From an uncultured Verrucomicrobiae bacterium (lineage in GTDB: Bacteria; Verrucomicrobiota; Verrucomicrobiia; Limisphaerales; UBA1100), in assembly GCA_937775205.1 (NCBI GenBank), contig CALKBX010000001.1, positions 124,001 through 188,000 of the forward strand: a stretch of DNA of 64,000 nucleotides, written 5' to 3'. The notes below the pieces were generated by a model, which ran no database searches, had not been told where the DNA came from, and saw only the letters and a program-made list of their open reading frames with translations. Shown here in pieces: positions 35,599 to 46,059 of the stretch. The stretch's first letter is position 1. The number at the start of each line of letters is the position of its first letter. The translations under genes were made by a program, and so were the position numbers.

Positions 35599-36054
35599 AT
35601 GGCTACGCGTTACGCTCATGTGAACATCATCGCCAATGATTGGCGCACGCTTTGTGATTTTTATGAAACGGTTTTCGATTGCAAACCGTGGAGCAGCGAG
35701 CGCGATCATCACGGATCGCACATTGACGCGCTCACCGGCATGCCCGGGGCACGGGTGCAAGGACGACATTTGCGCGTTCCCGGGCACGGCGACAATGGGC
35801 CAACGATTGAAATTTTCACCTTCGTTGAAAATGGTGAAAACTTTCCCAAACCCCTGAACCGCCCCGGACTGGCGCACCTCGCGTTTGAAGTGGATGATGT
35901 GGATGCCAAGCGCGCACAAATCAAACAACTGGGTGGGGATGATTACGGTGAGTTAGTGACGATTGATATTCCGCAGGCGGGACGCCTCACGCTGCTTTAC
36001 ATGAGCGACCCCGAAGGCAACATCGTGGAATTACAAAAATGGCACGACGCATAA
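35599..36054 (+). CDS. VOC family protein (glyoxalase/bleomycin resistance fold)
   Basis: A 151-residue protein of the vicinal oxygen chelate fold. The first half has HVNIIANDWRTLCDFYETVF and GARVQGRHLRVPGHGDNGPT, the second NRPGLAHLAFEVDDVDAKRA, GGDDYGELVTIDI and a C-terminal LLYMSDPEGNIVELQKWH, where His, Glu and paired residues would bind a divalent metal. VOC enzymes catalyse isomerisation, epimerisation or ring cleavage; the reaction here is unknown. It starts 12 bp after queD and may be co-transcribed with it. Confidence 0.85.
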   Translation: MATRYAHVNIIANDWRTLCDFYETVFDCKPWSSERDHHGSHIDALTGMPGARVQGRHLRVPGHGDNGPTIEIFTFVENGENFPKPLNRPGLAHLAFEVDDVDAKRAQIKQLGGDDYGELVTIDIPQAGRLTLLYMSDPEGNIVELQKWHDA

Positions 36055-36112
36055 ACCGCCGCTCAATCCGCATTGCCCCCAAAGGCGTTTTCGGGTAGAA
36101 CGGGCCGAGAGA

Positions 36113-39100
36113 ATGAAAATGCTTTTTTCCATATTGGCGATGGTGCTGGCCTCGTCTATTACATCGTCCTCGGCTCAAATTCCGCCGCCCAATCCCAAAC
36201 CTGTTTCCGGCGCGCGACATCCTGCTTTAAGCCCGGATGGCAAACGACTGGCATTCGTATATCGCGGTGATATCTGGCTTGCCAACGCCACGGGCGGGCG
36301 AGCGGTGCCGCTCACTTCGCATGTCGAGCTGGATGCGTACCCGGTATTTTCGCCTGATGGAAACTGGATTGCCTTTGGCAGCCGCCGTCACGGGCAATGG
36401 GATATTTTTGTGATTCCCGCCCTCGGCGGCGCGGCGCGCCAACTCACGTGGCACAGCGGCCACGAGCTGCCTTTTGGTTGGAATGCCGACAGCAGTCGCA
36501 TTTGCTTCACTGCCCGCCGCGATGGGTCCCGCTATGGCCTGTACACGGTGGACGTGGCCACCTACCGCTCGGAACTGCTCTGCGAGGACTACGCCACCAT
36601 GCGTTACCCGCGCTGGTCGCCCGATGGAAAAACTATGGTCTACGGCCGGTACGGCATGCCTTGGTATCGCCCGCGCTACAGCGGCTCGGCGGCAGCGGAT
36701 ATTTGGACGCTCGATCTCGAAACAAAGAATGCGAAAAAAAGTTCTCGGCACCGGCCATCAACATTTGTTCACGCAATACCTCCCCGACGGGCGTCTCGTC
36801 ACCGTGACCACAGGCGAAGCCACCCCGTCTTCGCCCAGGCTAAACGAAAAGCATGAAAAAAATACTGACAACGAAAAACGCACGCCCAACCTCTGGACAA
36901 TCAACGCCAAGGGTGAGGCAAGTCAACTGACCCACTTCACCGGCGACAGCGTGCGTTACCCTTCCGTGGCCGCACGCACCGGCGATATTGCATTCGAATA
37001 TGGAGACCAAATTTGGCTGATCAAAAAAGGCCGCACCGATGCCCGCCCGGTTTCATTGATCGTGCTCACCGACCACAAACAAAGCGCGCGCCGGCGCGAG
37101 CGGCTCGAAGACGGCGTCACCGAAGCCGAACCCGCGCCCGATGGCAAAAGTATGATTTTCGGCCTCAAGGGAGACATTTGGCAAATCCCCATCACTAAAC
37201 CCACCGGCGTGGCCCGCAAATCGGCCGAGCAAGCCCGCCGCCTCACGCGATGGCCGGGGGATGACTCGGATTTTTCCTGGGGCAAGGACAGTAAAAAAAT
37301 CTATTTCACTTCCGACCGCGAAAACAACACACGCATTTACGAGCTCAACTTGGAAACGCAAAAGCTGCGCCCCCTGTGGAATCGAAAAGAGGATGTCGTT
37401 CGCTTGAGACTTTCGCCCGACGGCAAACATCTGTTTTTCTGGATGGCTGGGCCCAAAGGAGGCCTGCAGCGCCTCACGCTGGCGGATGAAAAACTCAAGA
37501 CCATCATCAAACTCCCCGGCACCCATGTGCGCGGCCGCGGCGGGGTGGAATACGAATGGTCACCGGACAACCAGTGGATCGCCTACACCACGCGCACTGG
37601 CAGCAGTTCGTTCAATATTTGGATTGTACCCGCCGACGGCGGCAAACCGGTCAACGTCACGCGACTCAATGCGCTTCACAGCGATCCCACTTGGTCGGTG
37701 GATGGAAAATATCTGTACTTCCAAAGTAACCGCGACGGCGAAGGGCTTTACAGACTCGCGCTTAAACCCGATGCCTTCCGGATTTCTGATGTGGATATGA
37801 AATTTGTGAAGCCGTCCGAACCCGTGAAGGTGGAAATTGATTTTGACGGAATCCATCGGCGCATCACCAAAATGTCCGCTCCAAACCCAAGCTCCGACCT
37901 CATCGCGGCGGATGACGGTCGTTTATATTTTCTGTCTCGCGGTGATATTTATCGCGTTTCGTATGATGGCCGTGAAACTAAGAAAATAACCACCGGCGGT
38001 CGGCGCGTGGCATTTCGCATAATGAATGACGGACGCCGAGTTACTTTTATGAAAGGCGGCGAAATGTATTTCGCCCGAATTGACGGCGGCTCGGAAACCA
38101 AAATCACTTTTGAGGCCGACTGGATCCACGACGTAAATGCAGAGCGCATGGCAGCCTTCAATGAATTTTGGAAGACCTTTAACCACCGTTTTTATGACGC
38201 CAACTTTCACGGACGCGACTGGGATGCTCTGCGCGCCAAATACCTCAAGCGCATGGGTAGCGTGGACACCCCCATGGAATTTTCCACACTGCTACAAATG
38301 ATGGTGGGTGAGTTGGAGGCATCACACACGGAAGTCACCGCCCCGTCGGACACCCCCAAGCCCAGCACCCCGCACCTCGGATTCACCATCGACCACTCCC
38401 ACCGCGGACTGGGCCTCAAAGTCAAAACCGTCCCCAAAGGCGCGCCGGGGTCTTTTGAGAAAACGCTCATCAAATCCGGCGAATTTATCATTTCCATCGA
38501 CGGCTCAATGGTGGATGCAAACGAGCGACTGTACAGTCTGCTCAACGCCCGCGAGGATCGAATCGTTGAGCTGCTGGTAAATGGCAAACCCCAAAAAGTC
38601 GGCGCGCGCAAGGTGCGTTACCAGCTTATGTCGCAAACAGATTGGAGGGATTTGACTTATCAAAATCAGGTAACGGCCAATCGCCGCGCGGTCGAAACTG
38701 CCAGCAAAGGTAAAATTGGTTATCTGCACATTGCCGCCATGAGTTCCTCTGACCAAACCCGCTTCGAGCGCGAAGCGTACGAGTACATCCTCGGCAAGGA
38801 CGCGATGATTTTGGATGTGCGCAACAATCGCGGCGGCAATATTTCCGACACACTAATCGACTGGCTCGAACGCAAACCGCACGGCATTTATCAATCACGC
38901 GACCAATCACCCGAAGTGGCACCCGACCGGGTCTGGAATAAACGCGTAATCGTCCTGATGAATGAGCACAGTTATTCCAACGGAGAAATGTTTCCATACG
39001 CGATGCGCCAGCGTGGCCTCGCAGAAAAACTGGTGGGCATCGCCACCCCGGGGTATGTCATTTGGACTTCCGGCTTCTCGCTCCCCGGCGGCTACAAAGC

Positions 39101-39275
39101 GCGCATCCCGGGCAAGGCAGTGTACCGGATGGACGGTTCCAATATGGAAAATAATGGAGAAAAACCGGACGTGCGCGTATGGATGACCCCCGATGAATGG
39201 AATGTTGGCAAAGACCCCCAACTGGATAAAGCCCTGCAATTACTGCAATCCAAGCCCACCGCACATAAGCCGTGA
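36113..39275 (+). CDS. Tricorn-type protease (S41 family) with N-terminal beta-propeller, frameshifted
   Basis: A large exported serine protease homologous to Tricorn, about 1,053 residues once corrected. A signal peptide (MLFSILAMVLASSITSSSAQ) is followed by propeller repeats (LSPDGKRLAFVYRGDIWLA, FSPDGNWIAFGSR, WSPDGKTMVYGRYG). The reading frame then changes at the seven-A run 36734-36740: removing one A joins ETKNAKK to VLGTGHQHLFTQYLPDGR. A second propeller (EYEWSPDNQWIAYTTRTGSS) precedes a PDZ domain (RGLGLKVKTVPKGAPGSFEK) and the S41 catalytic domain (ILDVRNNRGGNISDTLIDW, LMNEHSYSNGEMFPYAM). The Ser of NEHSYSNGE is the probable nucleophile. The stop overlaps the next start (GTGA). Confidence 0.87.
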
Positions 39276-40946
39276 AGCCGGCTGCCGATTCACATCTGAT
39301 AGATCATTGGCGCGATCAGCCCGCGCCACTGCTGCCGCTGCTGCACGCTTTTCAAGAGCGCGATGGTTGGTTGAGTGAGGATGCCTTGCGGTGTATTTCC
39401 GATGGCCTGAAAATCCCGCTGGCGGAATTATTCGGAACGGTCACATTTTACCATCACTTCTCGCGCGAGGAAAACGGGCTAAACAAACCGCGTGTGTGCG
39501 ATGGGCCGGTGTGTCGCTTTCGCGGGACGGAAAATTTATTGGAAGCGTTAAGCGCAAAACCCATGCCTTGTGCCGGGCGCTGCGACGGGCCGATCCCTGT
39601 CCTCAAAGGAAATGAAGTGCTTATCGGTTGCGAAGCGAATGACCTGAAACCGTTGCCCTCGCCTTTGCCGTCGCCCAATCCCGGAGGGATTGAAGAATGC
39701 GTGTTTGCTCACATCCGCGAGGAAGGACGAGCCACGATTGAGGGCTACAAAAAAACCGGCGGTTATGCGGCACTCGAAAAGGCATTGGTCGATTCGCCTG
39801 AAAATTTGGTGGCGCTCATCACCGAAAGCAAACTCGCCGGACGCGGCGGCGCGGGGTTTCCCACGGGCAAAAAATGGGAAATGGTAGCGCAAGCCGAAGG
39901 CAACCCCAAAACGATTGTGTGCAATGCGGATGAAGGTGAGCCGGGGTGTTTCAAGGATCGCGCGCTGCTGGACTACGACCCGCACGCCACCTTGGAAGGA
40001 ATGATTCTCGCCGCGCACGCCACCGGCGCAACGCGCGGGTTCATTTATCTGCGATACGAATATCCCGACACGATGGGCACCCTCGAGCGCGCTATCACCG
40101 AAGCCAAAACCGCTGGATGGCTCGGCCAAAACATCGGCGGCAAGGCAGGATTTGATTTTGAATTATACATTCGCCGCGGCGCGGGCGCTTACATTTGCGG
40201 CGAGGAAGGTTCGCTGCTCAACAGCCTCGAGGGCAAACATCCTTTCCCGCGCAATCGACCGCCCTTCCCCGTCACGCACGGCTTTGAGGATTTGCCCACA
40301 GTGGTCAACAATGTGGAGACCTTCGCCGCCGTGCCGCCGATTGTGAATCACGGCGCGGACTGGTACCAATCGCTCGGCCTCGGCGAGCACGCCGGCACCA
40401 AGGCCGTCAGCCTCTCCGGCGATATCCAACGCCCCGGAAATTATGAGGTGCCGTTCGGGCTGCCACTGAAAACGCTCCTCCACGATTGGGCCGGTGGCCC
40501 GCTCGCGGGACAATCCATCCAAGCCGTCAGCATGGCGGGATTGTCCGGCGGATTTCTCGGCGGCGAGCGACCTTGATGAAGTTACGCTCGATGAACCTTC
40601 CATTCGTTCCAAGGGCGCGTTCCTCGGCGCGGCGGGAATTATGGTTTTTGATGACCGCCGTAACATGGTCGATGTTGCCCACAACGCGATGGCGTTCTTT
40701 GCGGAGGAATCTTGCGGCAAATGTTTTCCCTGCCGCATCGGCACCCATCGCCTCACCGAACGGCTCAATGGTACCGCTGGCCCTGCCACGGAAGCCGAAT
40801 GGCACAGCGAAGTCGATGACATCGGCGACACGATGATGGCCACCAGCGCTTGCGGACTTGGAATGGCCGCGCCCAACATTACGCGCAGTTTGCAAAAATA
40901 TTTTCCCGACCAAGTTAGCGCGCACTTGCAATCAGTTTCCCAATAA
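39272..40946 (+). CDS. NAD-dependent formate dehydrogenase NuoE/NuoF-type fusion (FdsG-FdsB), frameshifted
   Basis: A diaphorase subunit fusing two Complex I-like modules, about 557 residues. The NuoE part (1-140) has LLHAFQERDGWLSEDALR and the 2Fe-2S ligands in VCDGPVC and CAGRC. The NuoF part (about 145 on) has LAGRGGAGFPTGKKWEM for FMN/NADH, NADEGEPGCFKDRALLDY, GAGAYICGEEGSLLNSLEG, and the 4Fe-4S ligands ESCGKCFPCRIGTHRL with SACGLG. Frame is lost at about 40558-40566; SGGFLGG continues one frame over as SDLDEVTLDEPS and AAGIMVFDD. It starts with GTG overlapping the protease stop. It passes electrons from the formate site to NAD+. Confidence 0.88.
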
Positions 40947-40960
40947 CGACAATTACCGAA

Positions 40961-43682
40961 ATGAACGCGACCGCCGAAGTTCAAACCCAGACGCTCACGC
41001 TCGATGGCGAAGAAGTGTCCTTCCGCGAAGGCGAGACGATTTACGAAGTCGCCCAACGCGCCGGGCGCGAGGTGCCCACGCTGTGCTACGACGAACGCCT
41101 CGAAGCATTCGGCGCGTGCCGCCTTGTGCGTTGTGCAACTGGAAGGCGCGCGCAATCCCGTCGCCTCCTGCACGACACCCGCCGAGGCCGGCATGGTGGT
41201 TCACACCTAGCACCGAGGCCATTGAGAAACACCGCCGCACCTTGCTTGAATTGGTGGCTTCGGAAAACCCGGATGCCACCATCGACCCGTTGCGCGGGTT
41301 TGCCTCACAGGAATTGAATGAGCTTGCTCGCGCAAACACGACGTGCAGCCGGGGCGTTTTCAAGGGCAACAATCCGGCACCTCCAACGACGACGACAATC
41401 CCTTCATCCTGCGCGATTACGATCACTGCATTTCCTGCTACCGCTGCGTGCGCGTGTGTGCCGAGCAAGAGGGCGACTACGCCATCACGATGATGAATCG
41501 CGGGTTTGAAACCCAAATCACGGCTGAGTTCAACAATCGCCTCAAGGAGAGCGCCTGCACGTTCTGCGGCCAATGCGTGCAAACCTGCCCCACCGGGGCG
41601 CTCGGCGACCGCAAGGCGATGCGCGCGGAATCGCTGCCGGGCAAGTTAAAAAAAACGCGCTCGGTGTGCCCGTACTGCGGCGTCGGTTGCCAAGTGGATT
41701 TACTTTCCAAAGAAGACAAGTTGGTTGGAATTCAACCCGCAATGGATGGCCCTGCAAACGAAGGGGCGTTATGCATCAAAGGCCAGTTTGCTTTTGACTT
41801 TGTGCAGCACGACGACCGCCTCACAAAACCACTCGTGCGTGGCGACGATGGCGAACTCCACGAAGTCGATTGGAACACCGCGCTGGATCACGCCGCCGAG
41901 GGTTTCCGCAAAGTGCTCAAGGAACACGGCCGCCATGCGGTGTACGGCGTGGCTTCCGGACGCGCCCCCAATGAGGCGGCGTACACGATGCAAAAATTTA
42001 TCCGCGCGGGTTTCGGAACGAATCAGATTGATAATTGTAGCCGTGCTTGACACGCCCCCACGGTCGCCGGTCTGGCGGCCACCATCGGCCGCGGAGCTAT
42101 GTCCAATCCCCTTGCGGACATGGACAAGCCGGATGTGTTTTTCTGCATCGGCACCAACATGACCGAGTGCCATCCCGTCGCCGCCACGCGCATCAAGCAG
42201 GCGCTCCAACGCGGCGCGAAAATGATTGTCGCTGACCCCCGAAAAATCCCGCTTGCGGGAATGGCGCATCTTCATTTACCGCTACGCGTGGGCTCAGATG
42301 TCGCGCTACTGCTCGGCATGGCGCACGTGATTGCCCGCGACGGCTTGACCGACAACACATTCATCGCCGACCGCACGAAAGGCGCCGATGAATTTCTTGA
42401 TCACCTGAAACCATTCACCCCCGAATGGGCCGCCGGAATCACCGGGCTCAATCCTTTCGACATCGAGCAGGCCGCGCGTTTGTACGGCGGCGCAGATCGC
42501 GGGGCGATTTATTACACGCTCGGTATCACCGAGCACATTTGCGGAGTGGATAATGTGCAGAGCCTTTGCAATCTCGCGTTGATGACCGGCAACCTCGGAC
42601 GCGAAGGCACGGGCATCAATCCCATGCGCGGTCAAAACAACATTCAAGGCGCGGGCGATTCCGGCGCGGTGCCGGGCAATTATCCCGGCTTTCAACCGGT
42701 GAATGATCCCGATTGCCAAAAGAAATTCAGTAAACTTTATGGCCGGGAAATTGACCCGGAAAAAGGCATCACCAAAGTCACCGCGCTGAACGAATGCGGC
42801 AAGAGCATTCACGCGATGATTATCAATGGCGAGAACACAGTCGTGTCCGACCCCGATCGCGCCCATTGCCAACGCGCATTGGAATCGCTGCAGCATCTGG
42901 TGCTCATCGATATTTTCCGAACGGAAACCGCGGAATTCGCAGATGTGGTGTTGCCCGCAACCGCTTGGGGGGAAACTGACGGCGTGTGCGTGAACACCGA
43001 GCGCCGCGTGCAACGCCTCCGCCAAGCCGTGCCACCGCAGGGCGAAGCGCGGCCGGACTGGTGGATTGTTTCTCAAATCGCCCAGCGCCTCGGCATCCCA
43101 GGTTTTGAATATGAATCAGCCAAGGATGTGTTCAACGAAGTCTGCGGGCTCTCGCCTATCTATGCGGGACTAGATTGGGATCGCATCGAGAACGCTGAGT
43201 ACCAATGGCCCGTGCCGGAAAAGGGCCATCCCGGCACGCCAATGCTTCACGAAGGAGAATTCAAAAACGGCCGGGGACTGTTCAGCCTAGTCAAGTACCG
43301 CGATCCCGCCGAGGTGGTGGACGACGATTACCCCGTGTGGCTCACTACCGGTCGCCGGCTGCAAGCGTACCACACGCGCACCCAAACCGGCCGCTCGGCC
43401 GGCATCGACTATCTGCTTTCCGAGGAATCCCTGGAAGTGCATCCAGACGACCTCGTCGACTGGCAACTCACCGACGGCGATTTCGTCAATCTCACCAGCC
43501 GTCGCGGCACCGTAAAAATCCGTGTGCGCGCCTCCGAGCAATCACCGCCAGGCACGGTGTTTTGCAGTTTCAGTTTCAACGACGTGCCTGTCAATATTCT
43601 CACCGGCTCCGGCTACGATCCCATCACTGAAACCGCCGAGCTAAAAGTATGCGCCGTGCGCGTGGAACCGGCTGAAGCTTAA
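40961..43682 (+). CDS. Selenocysteine-containing NAD-linked formate dehydrogenase, catalytic molybdenum/tungsten subunit (FdsA/FdhA-like)
   Basis: Oxidises formate to CO2 at a bis-pterin Mo or W centre; about 906 residues if corrected. The N-terminal 2Fe-2S domain shows VPTLCYDERLEAFGACRLC. Two 4Fe-4S motifs follow (CISCYRCVRVC, CTFCGQCVQTCPTGAL), then SVCPYCGVGCQVDLLS for the cluster by the pterin. The active-site motif reads DNCSRA, TGA (42048-42050), HAPTVAGLAATIG, so the TGA very probably encodes selenocysteine. The C-terminal molydopterin-binding domain is complete (EGTGINPMRGQNNIQGAGD, DVPVNILTGSGYDPITE). Three further frame breaks lie near 41124, 41208 and 41380. fdhD starts 3 bp downstream. 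Confidence 0.9.
42048..42050 (+). other. In-frame TGA read as selenocysteine
   Basis: TGA sits exactly where the family has Cys or Sec, between DNCSRA and HAPTVAGL. The same frame continues for 544 codons to TAA at 43680-43682 with full family conservation. A SECIS-like hairpin follows at once. Confidence 0.85.
42051..42080 (+). promoter_or_regulatory. Bacterial SECIS element
   Basis: A perfect 7-bp stem GGTCGCC (42062-42068) with GGCGGCC (42074-42080), one pair being a G-T wobble, encloses the loop GGTCT (42069-42073). The stem starts 11 nt after the TGA, and the loop GGTCT is at positions 19-23. That spacing and loop match the E. coli fdhF SECIS as I recall it. SelB would bind this loop to recode the TGA. 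Confidence 0.85.
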
Positions 43683-43685
43683 CCT

Positions 43686-44492
43686 ATGGCCGAGTCAAAA
43701 TCAGTTAAGATTCGACGCTGGAAAGACGGCAATCTCCACCCCTCAGAAACTGACGCCGTGGCCACCGAGGAACCGCTGGAAATTCGTGTGCGTGGGCGGA
43801 GCATCGCCATCACGATGCGCACGCCTGGGCACGACATGGAATTAGCGGCTGGATTTTTGGTCACGGAAAACATTATTCATCATCGTCAGGATGTCAGCGA
43901 GATTGCCCACTGCCGCGAGGGCGAGGCGGCGCAACTGGGCAACACGATGAACGTTTTTCTGGCACCGGAAGTGGAGGTGGATTTCGGACAGCTCACGCGC
44001 CATTTTTTTGCCAGCTCCAGTTGCGGCCTCTGCGGGAAGGCGAGCATTGAGAGCGTGCATCAACAATTTCCGCCAGTGGAAAATCAATCGGAGGTGAGCG
44101 CCAAAATGCTGGCGTCGCTGCCGGATAAGTTGCGCGTGGCCCAACCCACTTTTGATCAAACCGGCGGCTTGCACGCGGCGGGGCTTTTTTCGATGGAAGG
44201 ATTTCTCACCGTCAGCCGCGAGGATGTTGGGCGGCACAACGCCGTGGACAAAGTCATCGGCAATGCGTTTCTAGATCGCGTGGATTTGTCGCAAAGTATT
44301 TTGGTAGTGAGCGGCCGCGCTTCATTTGAAATTATGCAAAAATCACTGGCCGCGCGTATTCCAATCGTAGCGGCAGTGTCCGCGCCTTCGTCATTGGCGG
44401 TGGAATTTGCGCAGGACAGCGATCAGACGCTGGCGGGATTCGTGCGGGGGAAGACAATGAATGTTTATGCGGGAGCCCAGCGAGTGCGGTAG
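43686..44492 (+). CDS. fdhD: Formate dehydrogenase accessory sulfurtransferase FdhD
   Basis: A 268-residue FdhD protein. It receives sulfur from a cysteine desulfurase and passes it to the molybdenum cofactor of formate dehydrogenase, which is required for activity. The active-site CGLC motif is at residues 113-116 (SSSCGLCGKASIES). Other family blocks are RTPGHDMELAAGFLVTENII, GGLHAAGLFSMEGFLTVSRE, DVGRHNAVDKVIGNAFL and SGRASFEIMQKSLAARIPIV. It follows the catalytic gene by 3 bp in the same operon, which supports the formate dehydrogenase assignment. Confidence 0.97.
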   Translation: MAESKSVKIRRWKDGNLHPSETDAVATEEPLEIRVRGRSIAITMRTPGHDMELAAGFLVTENIIHHRQDVSEIAHCREGEAAQLGNTMNVFLAPEVEVDFGQLTRHFFASSSCGLCGKASIESVHQQFPPVENQSEVSAKMLASLPDKLRVAQPTFDQTGGLHAAGLFSMEGFLTVSREDVGRHNAVDKVIGNAFLDRVDLSQSILVVSGRASFEIMQKSLAARIPIVAAVSAPSSLAVEFAQDSDQTLAGFVRGKTMNVYAGAQRVR

Positions 44493-44496
44493 ATTT

Positions 44497-44528
44497 CGGT
44501 AGGGACACGCGGAAACGCGTCCCTACCG
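44497..44528. terminator. Bidirectional hairpin between fdhD and uvrC
   Basis: CGGTAGGGACACGCG (44497-44511) pairs with CGCGTCCCTACCG (44516-44528), with a 2-nt bulge and a GAAA loop. It ends the plus-strand fdhD transcript and overlaps the 3' end and stop of convergent uvrC, whose stop lies at 44523-44525. T-tracts are absent, so termination strength is uncertain. Confidence 0.55.
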
Positions 44529-45995
44529 AGCGTCCAAATATTCTCTCAACGCCATTGCGCCTTTTCCACCGAACCCTTGCACCTCGGAAATTTGCTCCAC
44601 TGTTGCTTCGCGCAATCTTTGGACGCTGCCGAAATGTTTTAGCAGGGCTGCCTTCCGACTGGCGCCAATACCGGGGAATTCGTCCAGCACGCTTTCGGAA
44701 ATTTTCTTAAGACGCAGCTCGGCATTGAAGGTGTTGGCGAAGCGATGGGATTCATCGCGCACACGTTGCAGGAGTTTCAGAGCAGCGTTGTCCAATCCCA
44801 ATCGCAGCGGCTCGGCCTCGTTTGGCCGATGGATTTCCTCAAACTCTTTCGCCAAGCCAATGGTGGGGATATCGGCCAACCCCAGCTTGGTCAGCTCGGC
44901 GGTGGCGGCGTTGAGTTGGCCTTTACCGCCGTCGATGAGAATGAGGTTGGGCATCGGACGCTTTTCTTTTTTGAGGCGGGTGTATCGGCGGCTGACGGTC
45001 TCGGCCATGCAGGCGAAGTCGTCCTGTGATTTTACGGCCTTCATTTTGTAGCGGCGATACTCGGCGTTGGCGGGGCGGCCGTTGCGGAAGACGACCATCG
45101 ACGCGACCATGAACGTGCCGCTGATGTTCGATATATCGAAGCCCTCGATCCGCGCGGGGGACTCGGCTAGGCCCAACTCTTGGGAGAGTTGGGCGAGGTC
45201 GCGCTCGGGGTCGATGGCGAGCGGCAGTTCGTTAGGGAGGCGATGGTAGCGGGTGGTTTTGCGGGTAGTGACGCGGAGGGCATCCATTTGGTCGCGGAGC
45301 TTGGCGGCGCGCTCGTAGTCGCGCGACTCGGCGGCTTTGTGCATCGCGGCCTCAAGTTCACCGAGCATTTCGGCGCATTGACCGTCTAGAAAATCGCAGG
45401 CGTTTTCGACCTGCATTCGGTATTGCTCGCGCGTGACTTTTTCCACACACGGCGCGCTGCAAACTTCGAGGTGGCCGTAGAGGCAATGTTTGTAATCGTG
45501 CTCGGCGGGCGTGAAGGGCTTGCAACCGCGCAGGTTGAACTTGTGTCGCGCGAGGTCGAGCGTGCGTTTGAGGGCGCTGCCGCTGGGGAACGGGCCGAAG
45601 TAGCGCGCGTTGTCGTCAATCTTCAGCCGCGTGAGGGCGAAGCGCGGGATGGGGTCGTTGAGATTTACCTTGAGCATCAAGTAGCGTTTATCGTCACGGA
45701 AGCTGACGTTGTAACGCGGCTTGTATTGTTTGATAAGGCGACTCTCAAGCAACAACGCCTCAGCCTCGCCCTTGACGGCGTGCACATCGAAATCGTGAAT
45801 GGCATCGACCAGCGCGCGGAATTTCACATCCCAACCCATCCGGCGCGAGGGATGAAAATACTGACTCACACGCTTGCGAAGGTCGCGCGCTTTGCCCACG
45901 TAAATGACCGTGCCCAGCCGGTCTTTCATCAGGTAAATACCCGGCTTATGCGGCAGCTCGCTAACCTTGCTGCGATTGGCGTCGGTGGCAGGCAT
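44523..45995 (-). CDS. uvrC: Excinuclease ABC subunit C
   Basis: A 490-residue incision nuclease of nucleotide excision repair. The N-terminal GIY-YIG domain is PGIYLMKDRLGTVIYVGKAR (about 18-37), followed by the UVR coiled segment (RDYERAAKLRDQMDAL) and the RNase H-like domain (DISNISGTFMVASMVVF, LILIDGGKGQLNAA, RDESHRFANTFN). The C-terminal helix-hairpin-helix pair is visible (LDEFPGIGASRKAALLKHFG, EVQGFGGKGAMALREYL). It is shorter than the roughly 600-residue E. coli form but keeps all domains. The start MPATDANRSK was preferred over one 16 residues upstream that lies partly in a repeat. Confidence 0.93.
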   Translation of the reverse strand: MPATDANRSKVSELPHKPGIYLMKDRLGTVIYVGKARDLRKRVSQYFHPSRRMGWDVKFRALVDAIHDFDVHAVKGEAEALLLESRLIKQYKPRYNVSFRDDKRYLMLKVNLNDPIPRFALTRLKIDDNARYFGPFPSGSALKRTLDLARHKFNLRGCKPFTPAEHDYKHCLYGHLEVCSAPCVEKVTREQYRMQVENACDFLDGQCAEMLGELEAAMHKAAESRDYERAAKLRDQMDALRVTTRKTTRYHRLPNELPLAIDPERDLAQLSQELGLAESPARIEGFDISNISGTFMVASMVVFRNGRPANAEYRRYKMKAVKSQDDFACMAETVSRRYTRLKKEKRPMPNLILIDGGKGQLNAATAELTKLGLADIPTIGLAKEFEEIHRPNEAEPLRLGLDNAALKLLQRVRDESHRFANTFNAELRLKKISESVLDEFPGIGASRKAALLKHFGSVQRLREATVEQISEVQGFGGKGAMALREYLDAR

Positions 45996-46001
45996 ATTGT
46001 G

Positions 46002-46054
46002 CTGCCGGCATCTTGCCGGCAGGGGTTCAAAATCTACCGGCAAGATGCCAGTAG
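46002..46054. repeat. Intergenic inverted repeat (GCCGGCATCTTGCCGGC class)
   Basis: A 21-nt arm at 46002-46022 pairs with 46034-46054, with three wobble-type mismatches and an 11-nt loop. The left arm itself contains TGCCGGCA twice. It lies between gmhA and uvrC, both on the minus strand. Confidence 0.7.
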
Positions 46055-46059
46055 CTCAT

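Noticed and set aside
42048-42050. TGA as an ordinary stop that truncates the formate dehydrogenase
   Set aside because: Homology continues in the same frame for over 500 codons, the TGA is at the known Cys/Sec position and a SECIS-like hairpin follows.
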